The notes below the pieces were generated by a model that saw only the letters and a program-made list of their open reading frames with translations, was not told where the DNA came from and made no database searches. A program made the position numbers and the translations under genes. Below, piece by piece: positions 1-10,800 of a stretch of DNA of 64,000 nucleotides (positions within the stretch are counted from its first letter, which is position 1; the number at the start of each line of letters is the position of its first letter). The stretch comes from Sclerurus mexicanus (lineage: Eukaryota > Chordata > Aves > Passeriformes > Furnariidae). The stretch covers positions 1,027,961 to 1,091,960 of the forward strand of contig VWZF01005998.1 in NCBI GenBank assembly GCA_013396755.1, read 5' to 3'.

Positions 1-1831
1 AGGTATTCTTTGTGAAACCTCACTTTACATATAATTTTCACAATCCTTCCCCCAACTGACAAACATTTAAACAACCTAAACATTATAATACAACTGAAAA
101 AAAGAACCTACTCATCTTTTGTGATGGGGAAAACCACTGACTAGTACAAGAAAACACACGCTATTTGTTCGTCAAAATATTTTTCCTCCTATCTCAATTA
201 TGGAGGATTTTTCAAATCATTAGCCTCAAGATACGTATTTGCTTATCTCCAAACAGTGCTTAATTGTATCAGGTTATAGATTTCTGGATACTATAAGAGG
301 CTAAATTAAGAACTCTACAGTAAAATTAAGCACATGCATATACATGCAATATTTTTAAAATTTAAAGCTACTCTGAAGTAACATAGGAATTCCATGGGCA
401 TGGGCACAGAGATTTACTTATTGGAAGGTAAAATAATGAGTTACTTCAATGCACTGCATTCTTCAAACCCAATTTTCATTAGAGGTCTGTGCAAAAGAGC
501 GACCCCTCTATGCGAGGATTCCAACGTACAGATTTAACCAGTGTTCAGGTTCTGTTTAATCAGGCAAAACTGTGCATCATGAATTAGAGCAAGCTAAAGA
601 AGGACTTCTGAAAGGTACTGTGCATCACTAACACTAGACAGTATTTTAAACCAACAGGTCACAAATTCTTTTTTTTTAATTTAAAAAGCAATTTACTTAC
701 ACTTTTGTGACAATCCCCTGTGATAAAAGGCTATAAATGTCATATCCCCTTTCTTAGCATATTTTCCCTTTTCAATTCATCAGATACTTGGTTTAATAGA
801 AAATTTCTATTTCAAATAGTATGAAATAGAATTTCATGTTTCGAATTTTTAATTCAACACGTAGCTGTATTGGCTACCATGTAGCCAATGTATTCGTTTC
901 TGTAAGGAAAAGAGGAAAACGGCTAAGAAGAAGGATGTGATTGTAGCCTTCCCTATTAGTTACCATCCAGAGCTAGAAACATTCTGGCAGAGTAGGCCAA
1001 GGACCAGAGAAATTATTTCCTGAACCAGTCATTACAAGAGACTGGGGTAAGCAAAGCAAGCTGTCTGATACTGCATTATGGGAATATATTGATCCTTACC
1101 AGGTTGCGAGGTGGAAAACGACTGTTCTTTAACCCCTACACAACGGAGCCTGGCAGGGCAAGCACCTAAAAGAGAAACTGTCAGAGAGGTTTTAATAGTA
1201 ATGTATAACTGAGATGCAGTACAATTTTATATGCATGCTTTCTTTTGCCGATCATTACTATTTTCTTAAGTCTGTCCAGTGACGATGTCTTAATGGAGTT
1301 TTTGTTTTGGTTTTCTAAGCAAGCATTTTCGGCTCCTCAGGACAAGCAGGCTAGACATTATCTGACTCAAGACCGGGTAGTCAGCGTTATCTTTACTGCG
1401 CAGTGGAGCCGAGCACACCTTCATGCATCAGGGTCGGCATGATCTTTCCACCCAAGTGCTGGGAGCGGGCTCTGGCGGCACCTCCGCGTGTGCACCACGC
1501 GTGTCCGTCTGCACGACCTCTGCCGCACCGCTGGCACGCCGCTCTGCGCGACTCCAGCGCCCAGCAGGCTCACACCACTCCCGTCCATACATTCACGGCA
1601 CCTCTAACCAAGGCCACCGTCTGGCTCCCAGCGTGCCGCTCCAGAGAATTTTTTTTTCTGTTACCCTGGCCCCTTAATGTGCCAGGTCCCCCTTTCTCTG
1701 CATCTCCCCCAACACCACCCCATCACCACTGTATTGATTCTTTTCCTCCGCACCATCGCCTGCTTCCTCCGCCGCGACGCGAGGCCCTGAGGGGTGACAA
1801 CCCCACGAGTACTTGCAGCAGGTACTTGACC
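1..1831 (-). other. CREBZF: CREBZF 3' UTR and downstream sequence
   Basis: This is AT-rich sequence immediately 3' of the CREBZF stop on the minus strand, with no convincing coding frame. I found no canonical AATAAA on the minus strand. ATTAAA-type hexamers occur (for example 675-680 and about 1191-1196), so the transcript end cannot be placed. The segment at about 1440-1830 is GC-richer and probably lies in the UTR next to the stop. Confidence 0.5.
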
Positions 1832-2010
1832 CTACATTTTGAAGGAGGCCGCTGCCCGCCGAGCACAGATGGAGCAGAACTCCACCGACACCTGGTCCCG
1901 GTCCACGTGCAGGCAGATCCCGCCGGGAGCCGCCCACTCCTCCTCCTCCTTCTCCTCGGTCCCCTCGGCCGCCTCCTCCGGGCCGCGGGTCCGGGAGCTG
2001 GGCAGGGCGT
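1832..2010 (-). CDS. CREBZF: CREBZF C-terminal coding end (partial, cut by assembly gap)
   Basis: Minus-strand reading frame ending in a stop at 1832-1834; 58 residues are visible before the run of N. The last 29 residues (GGICLHVDRDQVSVEFCSIC followed by ARRAAASFKM) match the human CREBZF/Zhangfei C-terminus with only conservative changes, and an acidic stretch (EEKEEEEW) precedes them as in the mammalian protein. CREBZF is a nuclear bZIP-family protein that acts mainly by binding other factors such as HCF-1, ATF4 and XBP1; this is known of the family and not visible here. The basic region, leucine zipper and N-terminus must lie in the gap. CCDC89 and SYTL2 follow on the same strand, as in human. 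The identification is secure; the full length is unknown. Confidence 0.93.
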
Positions 2011-2895
2011 NNNNNNNNNNNNNNNNNNNNNNNNNNNNNNNNNNNNNNNNNNNNNNNNNNNNNNNNNNNNNNNNNNNNNNNNNNNNNNNNNNNNNNNNNN
2101 NNNNNNNNNNNNNNNNNNNNNNNNNNNNNNNNNNNNNNNNNNNNNNNNNNNNNNNNNNNNNNNNNNNNNNNNNNNNNNNNNNNNNNNNNNNNNNNNNNNN
2201 NNNNNNNNNNNNNNNNNNNNNNNNNNNNNNNNNNNNNNNNNNNNNNNNNNNNNNNNNNNNNNNNNNNNNNNNNNNNNNNNNNNNNNNNNNNNNNNNNNNN
2301 NNNNNNNNNNNNNNNNNNNNNNNNNNNNNNNNNNNNNNNNNNNNNNNNNNNNNNNNNNNNNNNNNNNNNNNNNNNNNNNNNNNNNNNNNNNNNNNNNNNN
2401 NNNNNNNNNNNNNNNNNNNNNNNNNNNNNNNNNNNNNNNNNNNNNNNNNNNNNNNNNNNNNNNNNNNNNNNNNNNNNNNNNNNNNNNNNNNNNNNNNNNN
2501 NNNNNNNNNNNNNNNNNNNNNNNNNNNNNNNNNNNNNNNNNNNNNNNNNNNNNNNNNNNNNNNNNNNNNNNNNNNNNNNNNNNNNNNNNNNNNNNNNNNN
2601 NNNNNNNNNNNNNNNNNNNNNNNNNNNNNNNNNNNNNNNNNNNNNNNNNNNNNNNNNNNNNNNNNNNNNNNNNNNNNNNNNNNNNNNNNNNNNNNNNNNN
2701 NNNNNNNNNNNNNNNNNNNNNNNNNNNNNNNNNNNNNNNNNNNNNNNNNNNNNNNNNNNNNNNNNNNNNNNNNNNNNNNNNNNNNNNNNNNNNNNNNNNN
2801 NNNNNNNNNNNNNNNNNNNNNNNNNNNNNNNNNNNNNNNNNNNNNNNNNNNNNNNNNNNNNNNNNNNNNNNNNNNNNNNNNNNNNNNNNNNNNNN
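2011..2895. other. Assembly gap (885 N)
   Basis: Unsequenced run of N between GC-rich flanks. It contains most of the CREBZF coding sequence, including the bZIP domain and start codon. An 884-885 nt gap plus the visible 58 codons would give about 354 codons, the human CREBZF length, but the gap size may be an estimate. The flanking composition suggests dropout of a very GC-rich exon. Confidence 0.97.
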
Positions 2896-3080
2896 GGAAA
2901 GGAAGGGACGGGAAGGGGGCGCCGCGAGAGTGCGCCCGCGCGAGGGCCGGGAGCGGGAAGGGGGGCCCGGCTGCGAGCTGTGGGACACGCGAACGTTCCC
3001 TTAGGAAGGGGGGCCTTTGGTCTTTTTGTACGCTTTCAAGGCCAGTCAAGAGGAGGGGAGATTTAACCCGTGAAACCAAG
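2896..3080 (-). promoter_or_regulatory. CREBZF 5' flank / CpG-rich promoter region (probable)
   Basis: This is GC- and CpG-rich sequence just upstream (in minus-strand terms) of the gap that holds CREBZF. None of the minus-strand frames here resembles the CREBZF N-terminus as I know it, so the start codon is probably inside the gap and this stretch is 5' UTR or promoter. It is purine-rich on the plus strand (GGAAAGGAAGGGACGGGAAG). No TATA box is seen. Confidence 0.5.
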
Positions 3081-3842
3081 AGCGGCTAACACGGCCTCTC
3101 GGAGTGGTGCCCAGGTGCGAGGAGGACAAATTGCTTGACGGTAGAATTGCCTTGTTGAGGTTTGGGGCTTGACACGTTTCAATGACCCCAGACCGAGGGG
3201 GAGGTTAACAGAGCCTGGGGAGAAGGATGTACCACTGATGGCCGAGTTTACGGGCCTCTGGTAGATCTCCCCAGATAAGGAAGAAACTATTAAACCCAAC
3301 TCAGCAACTGTGCTGAAATGAGCTCTAACGGGGTAAAAGGCAATTCCAGCAGGAGGTCACGACCACTGACTGGCATCCCACCACCCCAGAAGACAAAGAC
3401 TCAGCGTGCCAACAAATTGGCATGAGAAACCAGAGGATCATTAACCAGTAGAAGACAAAATACTGAGAGAACTATGTAACTTCTAGCCAGTGTACACTCA
3501 TGCCTTTGCTTACTAAAATGTATAAATAAAGTTTTTGATAGTTGGTGTGCTTGATTTGTGGAACACCATCGAGCACCAGGGTTGTGCAACTCTGAAACAA
3601 ATAATCATTGTCGCTCTCAAGTGTGTAATTATTGTCTTATTGCATGACTCTCAGTTCAGATTTAACAGTGTAAATAGGTAAAAGTGTTATGACAAAAGGC
3701 TACAGAACTGTCCTCATAGGAGGGTTTAAGCTGGTGAGGATGTTACAAAGAAACCAGAAGGTGGCCCCATGAAAAGGAACAAAATGCTGGGATGCGTTGC
3801 CATAGGGGCACCTGCCTAGAGGAGAGCAGAGGGGGACTGCAG
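3081..3842. other. CREBZF-CCDC89 intergenic spacer
   Basis: A short spacer with no supported coding region. A plus-strand AATAAA at 3525-3530 is followed by a GT-rich stretch at about 3540-3560, a reasonable polyadenylation signal for a possible transcript diverging from the CREBZF promoter. I see no canonical minus-strand AATAAA for CCDC89 directly after its stop. Confidence 0.5.
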
Positions 3843-4907
3843 TTACGCGACAAAGTGCCGGAGTTTGACATTCAGTGCTCTCTCTTTAGTAAGCAAATCC
3901 ATACTGTGCTTTCTGTAAGCATCAAACCGCAGAGAGAGCTCGTTGTATGCCTGCTTGCTGCTTTCCAACTGTCCTTGGAGCTCTTGGAGCTTCAGGTCTT
4001 TGTCCACTCCTGCTGTTTCTTTTTCAAGGCATCTTCCTGCTCTCTGCATGGCTTCTTCTGCAGTCTCCAGCTTCTCCCCCAGATCCTGAATCTCCTGTTC
4101 CTTATCTTGCAGAGCTTTGCCCCTCTCCATGGCCAGGCTCAGTAGCTGCTCTTTCTCTTTGTGTGCTCTCTCCAGCTTGGCCTGCAACTCCCTACCCTGA
4201 GCCCTCTGCTGACTTTCTGCCTGCTCTGCCCTTGCAACAGCTTGCTGGTGCCTCTCCTCTAGAAATTGCAGCTGCTTCTTCAGTGAATCCACTTCCTGGG
4301 TGTAGGCACCTTCTTGGTGGCTCTGAGCTTCCAGCAGCTCCTTTTCTCGCTCCTGGGCTCTGTGACTCTCATAAGCATGTTTCTCCTGCAAGGAGTATAA
4401 CTGCTGTGAGAGCTTCCTGGCCTGGGCAGCCAGACGGAGCACTTCAGCTTCCTTCTCCCTCACAGCCTGGCTGAAGAGTGCTTCCTTCTCCTGCCGCAGG
4501 CGCTTGTTCTCCTCCCACAGCTGCATATGTCGTTTTCTGTGTTCATTCTTGAACTGGATCATCTTTTCATGGTTGTTGGCCAGATCCATGAAGCGCCCCT
4601 CCAAATGCTGAATCTGCAGGGTCTGGGTTTTAATTTTCAGAGCATCCTCTGTCCTCAGTTTCTCCAGCTCCATGTTGAGCTGCTCCAGGGCTCTGCAGCG
4701 TTTGTGTGTGTCATCTGCTTTCTTTGTCAGCATAGAGATAAGGTAATGCTGCTGTTCTAAGTGGGAAAGCAACAGCACCTTCTCACTCCTCTCCTTAGAG
4801 TTCTCACAGAGTTCCTCCAGGTCTTTTGTCAGATCTTCCATGTCTTTGCCTGTCTCTGGATCACCTGTGGAGTTGGCTGTCCCTGCCTCTCTCTCATCCT
4901 GAGCCAT
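3843..4907 (-). CDS. CCDC89: CCDC89, coiled-coil domain-containing protein 89 (single exon)
   Basis: Uninterrupted 354-residue minus-strand frame from ATG (4905-4907) to TAA (3843-3845). Nearly the whole protein from about residue 25 is predicted coiled coil, rich in Glu, Lys, Gln and Leu. Family landmarks are ERSEKVLLLSHLEQQ (about residue 38), GRFMDLANNHEKMIQFKNEH (about residue 105), REKELLEAQSHQ, MERGKALQDKEQEIQDLGEK and the C-terminal KHSMDLLTKERALNVKLRH, which match human CCDC89 (374 aa). The human gene is also one exon, also between CREBZF and SYTL2. CCDC89 (BOIP in mouse) was described as a testis-expressed partner of HEY1; its biochemical role is otherwise poorly known. The N-terminus is shorter and diverged. 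The frame is clean, so this is a functional gene and not a retrocopy. Taxilin-like proteins were considered and fit less well. Confidence 0.95.
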   Translation of the reverse strand: MAQDEREAGTANSTGDPETGKDMEDLTKDLEELCENSKERSEKVLLLSHLEQQHYLISMLTKKADDTHKRCRALEQLNMELEKLRTEDALKIKTQTLQIQHLEGRFMDLANNHEKMIQFKNEHRKRHMQLWEENKRLRQEKEALFSQAVREKEAEVLRLAAQARKLSQQLYSLQEKHAYESHRAQEREKELLEAQSHQEGAYTQEVDSLKKQLQFLEERHQQAVARAEQAESQQRAQGRELQAKLERAHKEKEQLLSLAMERGKALQDKEQEIQDLGEKLETAEEAMQRAGRCLEKETAGVDKDLKLQELQGQLESSKQAYNELSLRFDAYRKHSMDLLTKERALNVKLRHFVA

Positions 4908-4940
4908 GAAGCCTCTGTCTTACACAAACACAAGAAAAGA

Positions 4941-4947
4941 TTTTATA
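4941..4947 (-). promoter_or_regulatory. TATAAAA-like element upstream of CCDC89
   Basis: On the minus strand a TATAAAA heptamer lies 34-40 bases before the CCDC89 start codon. If used, the 5' UTR would be only about 5-15 nt, so this may be chance. No other clear core-promoter element was seen. Confidence 0.2.
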
Positions 4948-7712
4948 ATGGCTGCTTCTCTTAGTGTCATTCAGCATGATTAAACATTACCTCATGGTTG
5001 TATGTCCAACACCACTGCAACACTACTGGAAGTCCAGAGAAACTGATGTGGACCTCCCAAAACAAATGTCAGCCTCTAACCGTACAGCCCTACAGCCCTC
5101 CACACATCCTTTGGTTCAGAGTCAGGCAGACTGAGGAGAAGGCTGACAGACTCCATGAGCAAAAGCAAAGAATGTGGGCTTAGTATTTATGCAAGCCTAT
5201 TTATTTGCTGATTACTAGATTTGCTAGTTATTCCTTCTCAAAGTGCTGCTGTTGCAACCACAAGAACTACTATCATATTTAAGTGAATGGCTTGTAAGTG
5301 ATAAAGCTGTAAATAATTCCTTAATCAAGCCTTTACCTCTGCCTTTATTTTCTCCTACAGACTTTGTATTATAACTGCAAATAAAGCATGGATGGTTCCA
5401 TCAAACTTCTAATTGATTTTTAAGATTTTAACACTATATTGCTCATGAAAAATAACTGAATAGTCTTATCCAGTGCTTAAAGATTTATGAATAGAATAAG
5501 AGATCTATACAATGCTAATAGTTACTGAATGCCCTGTGATACAAAGACTTTGTGACTGGAGAAACAGTTCCTCATTTGAGTTTTGAAACTGATTTGCTGA
5601 ATTATTTTAGGCATGTAATTTTAAATAGCTAGTTCTTCTAAATAAGGAAAATATTTATGTTTTTGTATTTATAGGATCCAAAATGATTACTGGTACTAAA
5701 TCACCCAGCATGCTACCCAGACATTTGAAAAATTACCCTAAACTTACCTACAAGTTTTTCATCCAGATACAGACCTGAAATTACACAGCATATGAAACAA
5801 CATGCTGATAATCAGGTTTTGTGAATTCCTGGGCTTTTACTGGAGGTAGAGATAGGACATGAGAAGGAGCCAGCTTAAAGTGAGGATGAAAAATAATATA
5901 CAGCAAAAATGAATTAACACCTGCGAAGCAGTAGAGTTTCAGAGCTGTGTAATAGTGACTGTCAGTACAGACACCAGCTCTGTCTCCATCATCCTGCACT
6001 CTCCCACCACTGTTGCTACCTTGGATCCTGGCAAAACATTTAAAAATAATGGAAGAGAGGGAGAAGGACTGAAAGACTTAGGCCATCCAGTGGAAATACA
6101 ATGAAGAGCAGGGTTTAAGAAGATAAAACTATTTTCTTACCAGGTGTTTTCTTTCCCCTGTCTGTTTGTTATTACTCCTGCTGTGAGGTTCTGTCTCCAT
6201 GGAGGTAAGACGCTGAATCCAATCACCCCAGAGCTCATGACCTCATACGAGCTGGCTGGAGTTGGGCCAGCCCCACCAGGGTGGCTGAAAGAGCTGGCAG
6301 TGTTTCTTAGCAAACAAACATTGCTGACACTCTCAAAAGCACCAAGATGTGGAATGGGAAAGAGAATTTCCACACGCTTGAAGAAATCCTCACTCTCAAC
6401 TTTTAATTCTGTGAAACTGTAGGTCATGTTCAAAGCAATCAGTTCTCAGGTGAAAAATTAATTTGTATAGACAGTGAATACAAATAAATCAGGTGTCTCT
6501 TTTCCAGAATCACCACCCTTTCAGGAGTGGCTCTTTAAAAATATTGAATCAAACCAACTGCTCTTACCATTTCAGTACAAATAAAATGTTCTGAAGTGTC
6601 ATAGGCACATGTTCCCTAGTCATATAAGTGTATGTGTCTGGCAAAGTGGAAGCTGTGGCAGCTACCAATCTCATACAAAACACCTGAAGCAATGAGATAT
6701 CAAAGACTGGCAGCTACTTTTGGCATTTGTAAAATCCACAGGCTGCCTGGTTGATGAGCATGAAAGTGGGTTCCCCAGCGGTTTGAATAGCACATTCCCC
6801 TCTTTTCCCCATTCATCGTGTATAATAAATTCCAAGTAGCATTTAAATTTCTATAATTAAATCAAGAAATTGAGTTGAAACAGTAGAGTTCCCTTCTCCC
6901 CTCTAATTTAAGTTGCAAGATTTCACCAGCTTTTAGACATGCACAGTTGGAAAAAATAAATGTACATTTATTTTCAAAAATGTTTTCTCTCTGCACTTTG
7001 TTATATTGCATGCTGAATGACTAATATAAACCACTGGGGTTTAATAAACATTGATTCCTATTTAGTTTTAATAGGCTGCTTTTTATTTTAAAAAATTAAT
7101 ACATTTAGTACTTTATACATTTATCTATCAGTAGCATGCATTTCTACAAGTTACAAATTCCAGTCTTATTTCCTATGCTGCAAAACTATCTAAGCCAAGA
7201 CCACCATAATCCCACCAGTCCCCTTAATGGTGATGCTGAAGCACAGGTAAATTACTTCTTGGAAAAACAAATGAATAGATGCAGGTACAAACAAGTCCTC
7301 TTCAAAGAATAAATACTCAACATACTTGTCATCACTAAAATTGGCACATTTAGATCCTTTTGAGTAGCATTGGAGTAAAAAGAGTTTCATCCTTATGTCT
7401 TCAGCATTTAAGAGTAAGTGTTGTAGACTAGCAAGATGATTAACACACATATAAAAGCAAACTTTTTATAACCCTGATTTTTAACAGTACATTGGAACTA
7501 AGTCCTCTGAACATTGTAGAATAGGACATCAACAGTACCACTTCATGTCATGCTTCTTTCATTGGAGAAGCTACTTTCATATCCTAGAAGTGTACAACTA
7601 CAAACATAGGAAACTATTAAAAAGCTAAATTCTTCATGCCTCTGTTCCATGCTGGTGAAATCCAACATGGCATAATGAGGATACAAACACATACTAAGGA
7701 GCTTTAGCCACC
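4948..7712. other. CCDC89 upstream / SYTL2 3' UTR and spacer
   Basis: AT-rich DNA with no supported coding region. The part next to 7713 should be the SYTL2 3' UTR. Minus-strand AATAAA motifs lie at 7082-7087 and 6967-6972, giving a 3' UTR of about 0.65-0.75 kb if used. The rest, down to CCDC89, is spacer with no recognised repeat. Confidence 0.5.
6967..7087 (-). terminator. Candidate SYTL2 polyadenylation signals
   Basis: Minus-strand AATAAA hexamers at 7082-7087 and 6967-6972 lie 626-746 nt after the SYTL2 stop. Either could define the mRNA end; no choice can be made from sequence alone. Confidence 0.35.
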
Positions 7713-7858
7713 TTATTTTGTCAGTTTTGCAACCATAAGCATCCTGAGAGGTAGTGTATCTTCTATCCAGGTGTTCGGAGAGTTCATCATCTTCTCCCAA
7801 AGGGCAGTTTCATCTGAAGTAGAATCCATCCAGTCTACTGTAGTTCCATAGCTTTTGC
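7713..7858 (-). CDS. SYTL2: SYTL2 coding exon 18 (C-terminus and stop)
   Basis: 146 nt. Contains KSYGTTVDWMDSTSDETALW, then EKMMNSPNTWIEDTLPLRML and MVAKLTK, with TAA at 7713-7715. This is the conserved C-terminal helix region of Slp2 C2B. There is no synaptotagmin-type WHXL motif. Acceptor TTTCCAG|G. Confidence 0.96.
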
Positions 7859-10800
7859 CTGGAAAAATGTAGGTTTTAAGAGAAACATTACTTAATGTGC
7901 TGCAGAGTTGAGAGCAGACAATCAAATCTGCCTGCTCTAAAACAGTTACACCTTCTCAGGTGGCTGACCTAGTGCTTTGGAGATCCAGTTCTACGTTTTT
8001 GCTCTCAAATAATTCTGTCAAATACAATTAACAACAGTTTCACAAAGAGATTTCGCTGTCTTTCTCCAGACTTTTTTCTTGTTAGTTTTGGTCTTTTTGT
8101 CACAATCCCAAGGAGAAAGATGCTATTTACCCATACATCTGAGAAGGTTTAATAATGAAACAGGATACTGTTTTAGTACTGAAATGCAAGTTTCGGTATT
8201 CCAAAATTCAAGTTGAGATTTACTATTCTAATTTGTAATTTAGGTTATTCTGGTGAACCATGCAAGAAGTTAGTTTGTGAAAGATGATTTTTGCATTGTA
8301 TTTTTTGAGAAGACACCAAAAACGCCTTTCCCTCAGACCAGAAAGCAGAATGAAAGGGACAAATAGAAGAATTATATGTTTTTCCTGTAATTATATCTGC
8401 ACGTCTTATATTGCCCTGATGCTAAAAACTTGTTTGCGTTTATAATTTTTCCTATTCAGTATCTTCAGATCTTATCATGGATTCCTGATCTATCCTTTTA
8501 TTTCCACCCCATGCTGTTTCTACACGACACACCTAGTTTTTGCATGTGTAAGATTCTATTATCAAGATTTTGGGTGCAGGAATAGCATATTCTTGTAATC
8601 GAAACAGTACCAGATACAATATATGTCCAGACAAAAGTTTATTTCTAATATTTCTCCTTACTTGTCAGTCATTCTAACACTACTATTATTTACATTTCAG
8701 GTTCTGTGCTGAAGAATAGGTAAGTTACTGAATGAAACTGTTCACTGAATAAATAACTGAAAGGCTATTCAGCAATCTTCTCAAAAATAGAAGAAATGGA
8801 AAAGAAAAAGGGGAGTAAAAACCAAACCACCAGGTAAGACTATCTCATAAATTAAGTATTAATGTGGTAATTGTCCAGTACCTGTTCCAAGGCCTATCCG
8901 GAGACCTCCCAGAAAGTGGTTGGCTAGTTTGTTGTGATCCCAGACTGTGAGTTCTATGCAGGCTTCTTTTAAATCTTCTGGTCTGAAGCCGTCGTACACC
9001 ATGGTGTGGTTGAATATTGGGTTTGTAGTTTTAGCAACCGTCCTAGTTTTCTGGCGACTTTTTCTGCTAGTGTCTGGAAGAATGGTACTTCAGAAAGAAA
9101 AAGCACTGTCAGTTTGCACTTACACACCACGGCCTGCATTAAACATACTGAAAAGGCAAAAGCTGCTGATTAACACCGCACTCAGCGTGTTAGAACACGA
9201 CTGAAGATCAGATGCTTTATGGAGATGAAGTCAAGGGTCATATTCTCAGTCCCTTACAAGTAATACTGGCAGGATGTATCCACCCTTGTGCTTCAGAGGA
9301 TGGAAGGCAAGTCAAGTGGGGAAGAGGCAGAAGTGAGTTTATTTGCTGTGTTATTGCTGACACCAAAATTCTGTTGCTGCCAGAGGTTTTCCCAACCATC
9401 CTGTTATTCTTGTCTCTTTACATTTTTAGTCTGTATATGGAAAAGAAGGAGGAAGAAACTCAGCTATGCTTCTCACTTCTGTCTCCTCCCATGGTGTGCT
9501 AAGCTAAACTGTAGTTCTGTACAAATATGCTTTGTTTAAATGTGAATAAAAGCAGGAACAGTTTGACTCCCTTCCACCACGTATGAGACAAAACTAAAGT
9601 TACACAGGAAGTTCTCCTGGTAACTTTCTCTTGGTGGTGCATACTTACCATCTTGAAGTTGCAAGCCCTGCAGGACAATTTGCACGACAATAAAGGAGAA
9701 TCAGAAAACAATTCAGTGTGTTTTTTAATATGAATGTAGAAAAATGTAGATACAATTAGAAAGCACAACAGTAGCGTTACTAGGCCACCATGTTTGATGA
9801 CTTCAACAATTCTTACCACTTAATAAAAGAGTTGAGCCTGTTGCCTCTCAGAAGAGGAAGGTTATGACATTCCTTCACCCAGATGTGGACCTCACCAGTA
9901 GATAGAGTCTTCTTCCCTGTAAAAAACCAGAACGTCTGCTTAAGCAGATTTCTTTTAAAGGTAATTTCTATGATGCAGCAGTTCCTGCCCACTTGTAGAG
10001 GTGATATTCAGCCTAGACTCGTTATCTCACATCTTAAGTCAACATTGCTCTCTGTACTCTGGAAGATCAAATCTTCATCCCATCAAAGTAGTCCAAGATC
10101 ACATCACATCTGCATCCCTACAAGGATTTTAATTTCTGTTACAACAGTAAACACATGCTACTGGTCTTCTCTTTCCAAGTCTCCTAGATAAAGAGATCAG
10201 CTTGTGTTCATGCTATGTCATGTTAGTATTTATTGCTGCTTGTACTTTCAAACAAGCTGTATCCTTTGTGCTCTAAATATATTTAATTCTTTTTGACTGA
10301 CTGACTGTCTGGATTAAAGACCTGACCTGGCTTCACTCTCGGATATGTCCATTATGAGTTGCCAGACAAGATTAAACCAAACAGATATACTGCTTTAAAT
10401 TTGTACATTCTAAATGCTGACTGCTATTTCCTACATCTAGTATTGCTTGGAATCACTGTGTTGCCATTGTTTATATAGCATATCGCAGCACCTGCCTGAG
10501 GATCTATAATCTCTAAAATTATTAAGAAAACAGAATTTTGTTACACAGATATTGCATTACAAGTCTTAGATTATAACAATGGGGTCAATTTCTTCCATAG
10601 TAACATTAAAACTAGAAAAAGATTCCAGCCTGATCTTTGAGATCCTTAACTGAATTCATAACCAGGGTGATTTGATCCTCTAAGAAGAAAAAAGAAAATC
10701 TACTTTTATGTTAAAATAAGATGCCTGAAGTGATTGAAAAACATTGAACAAGTTTTTTAACTACAAAAAAAAAGAAAAAGAAAGGAAAAAAAAAGAAAAA

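Noticed and set aside
1403..3089. Several long ORFs on both strands running through the N block
   Set aside because: Their length comes from untranslated N. Only the minus frame ending at 1832 matches a known protein (CREBZF C-terminus).
3843..4907. Reading the coiled-coil gene as a taxilin-type retropseudogene
   Set aside because: The frame is intact and the C-terminal motif and gene order fit CCDC89.
9499..9819. 106-codon minus-strand ORF with a hydrophobic segment
   Set aside because: It begins at the 3' edge of SYTL2 exon 16 and continues into intron in another frame; no homology recognised.
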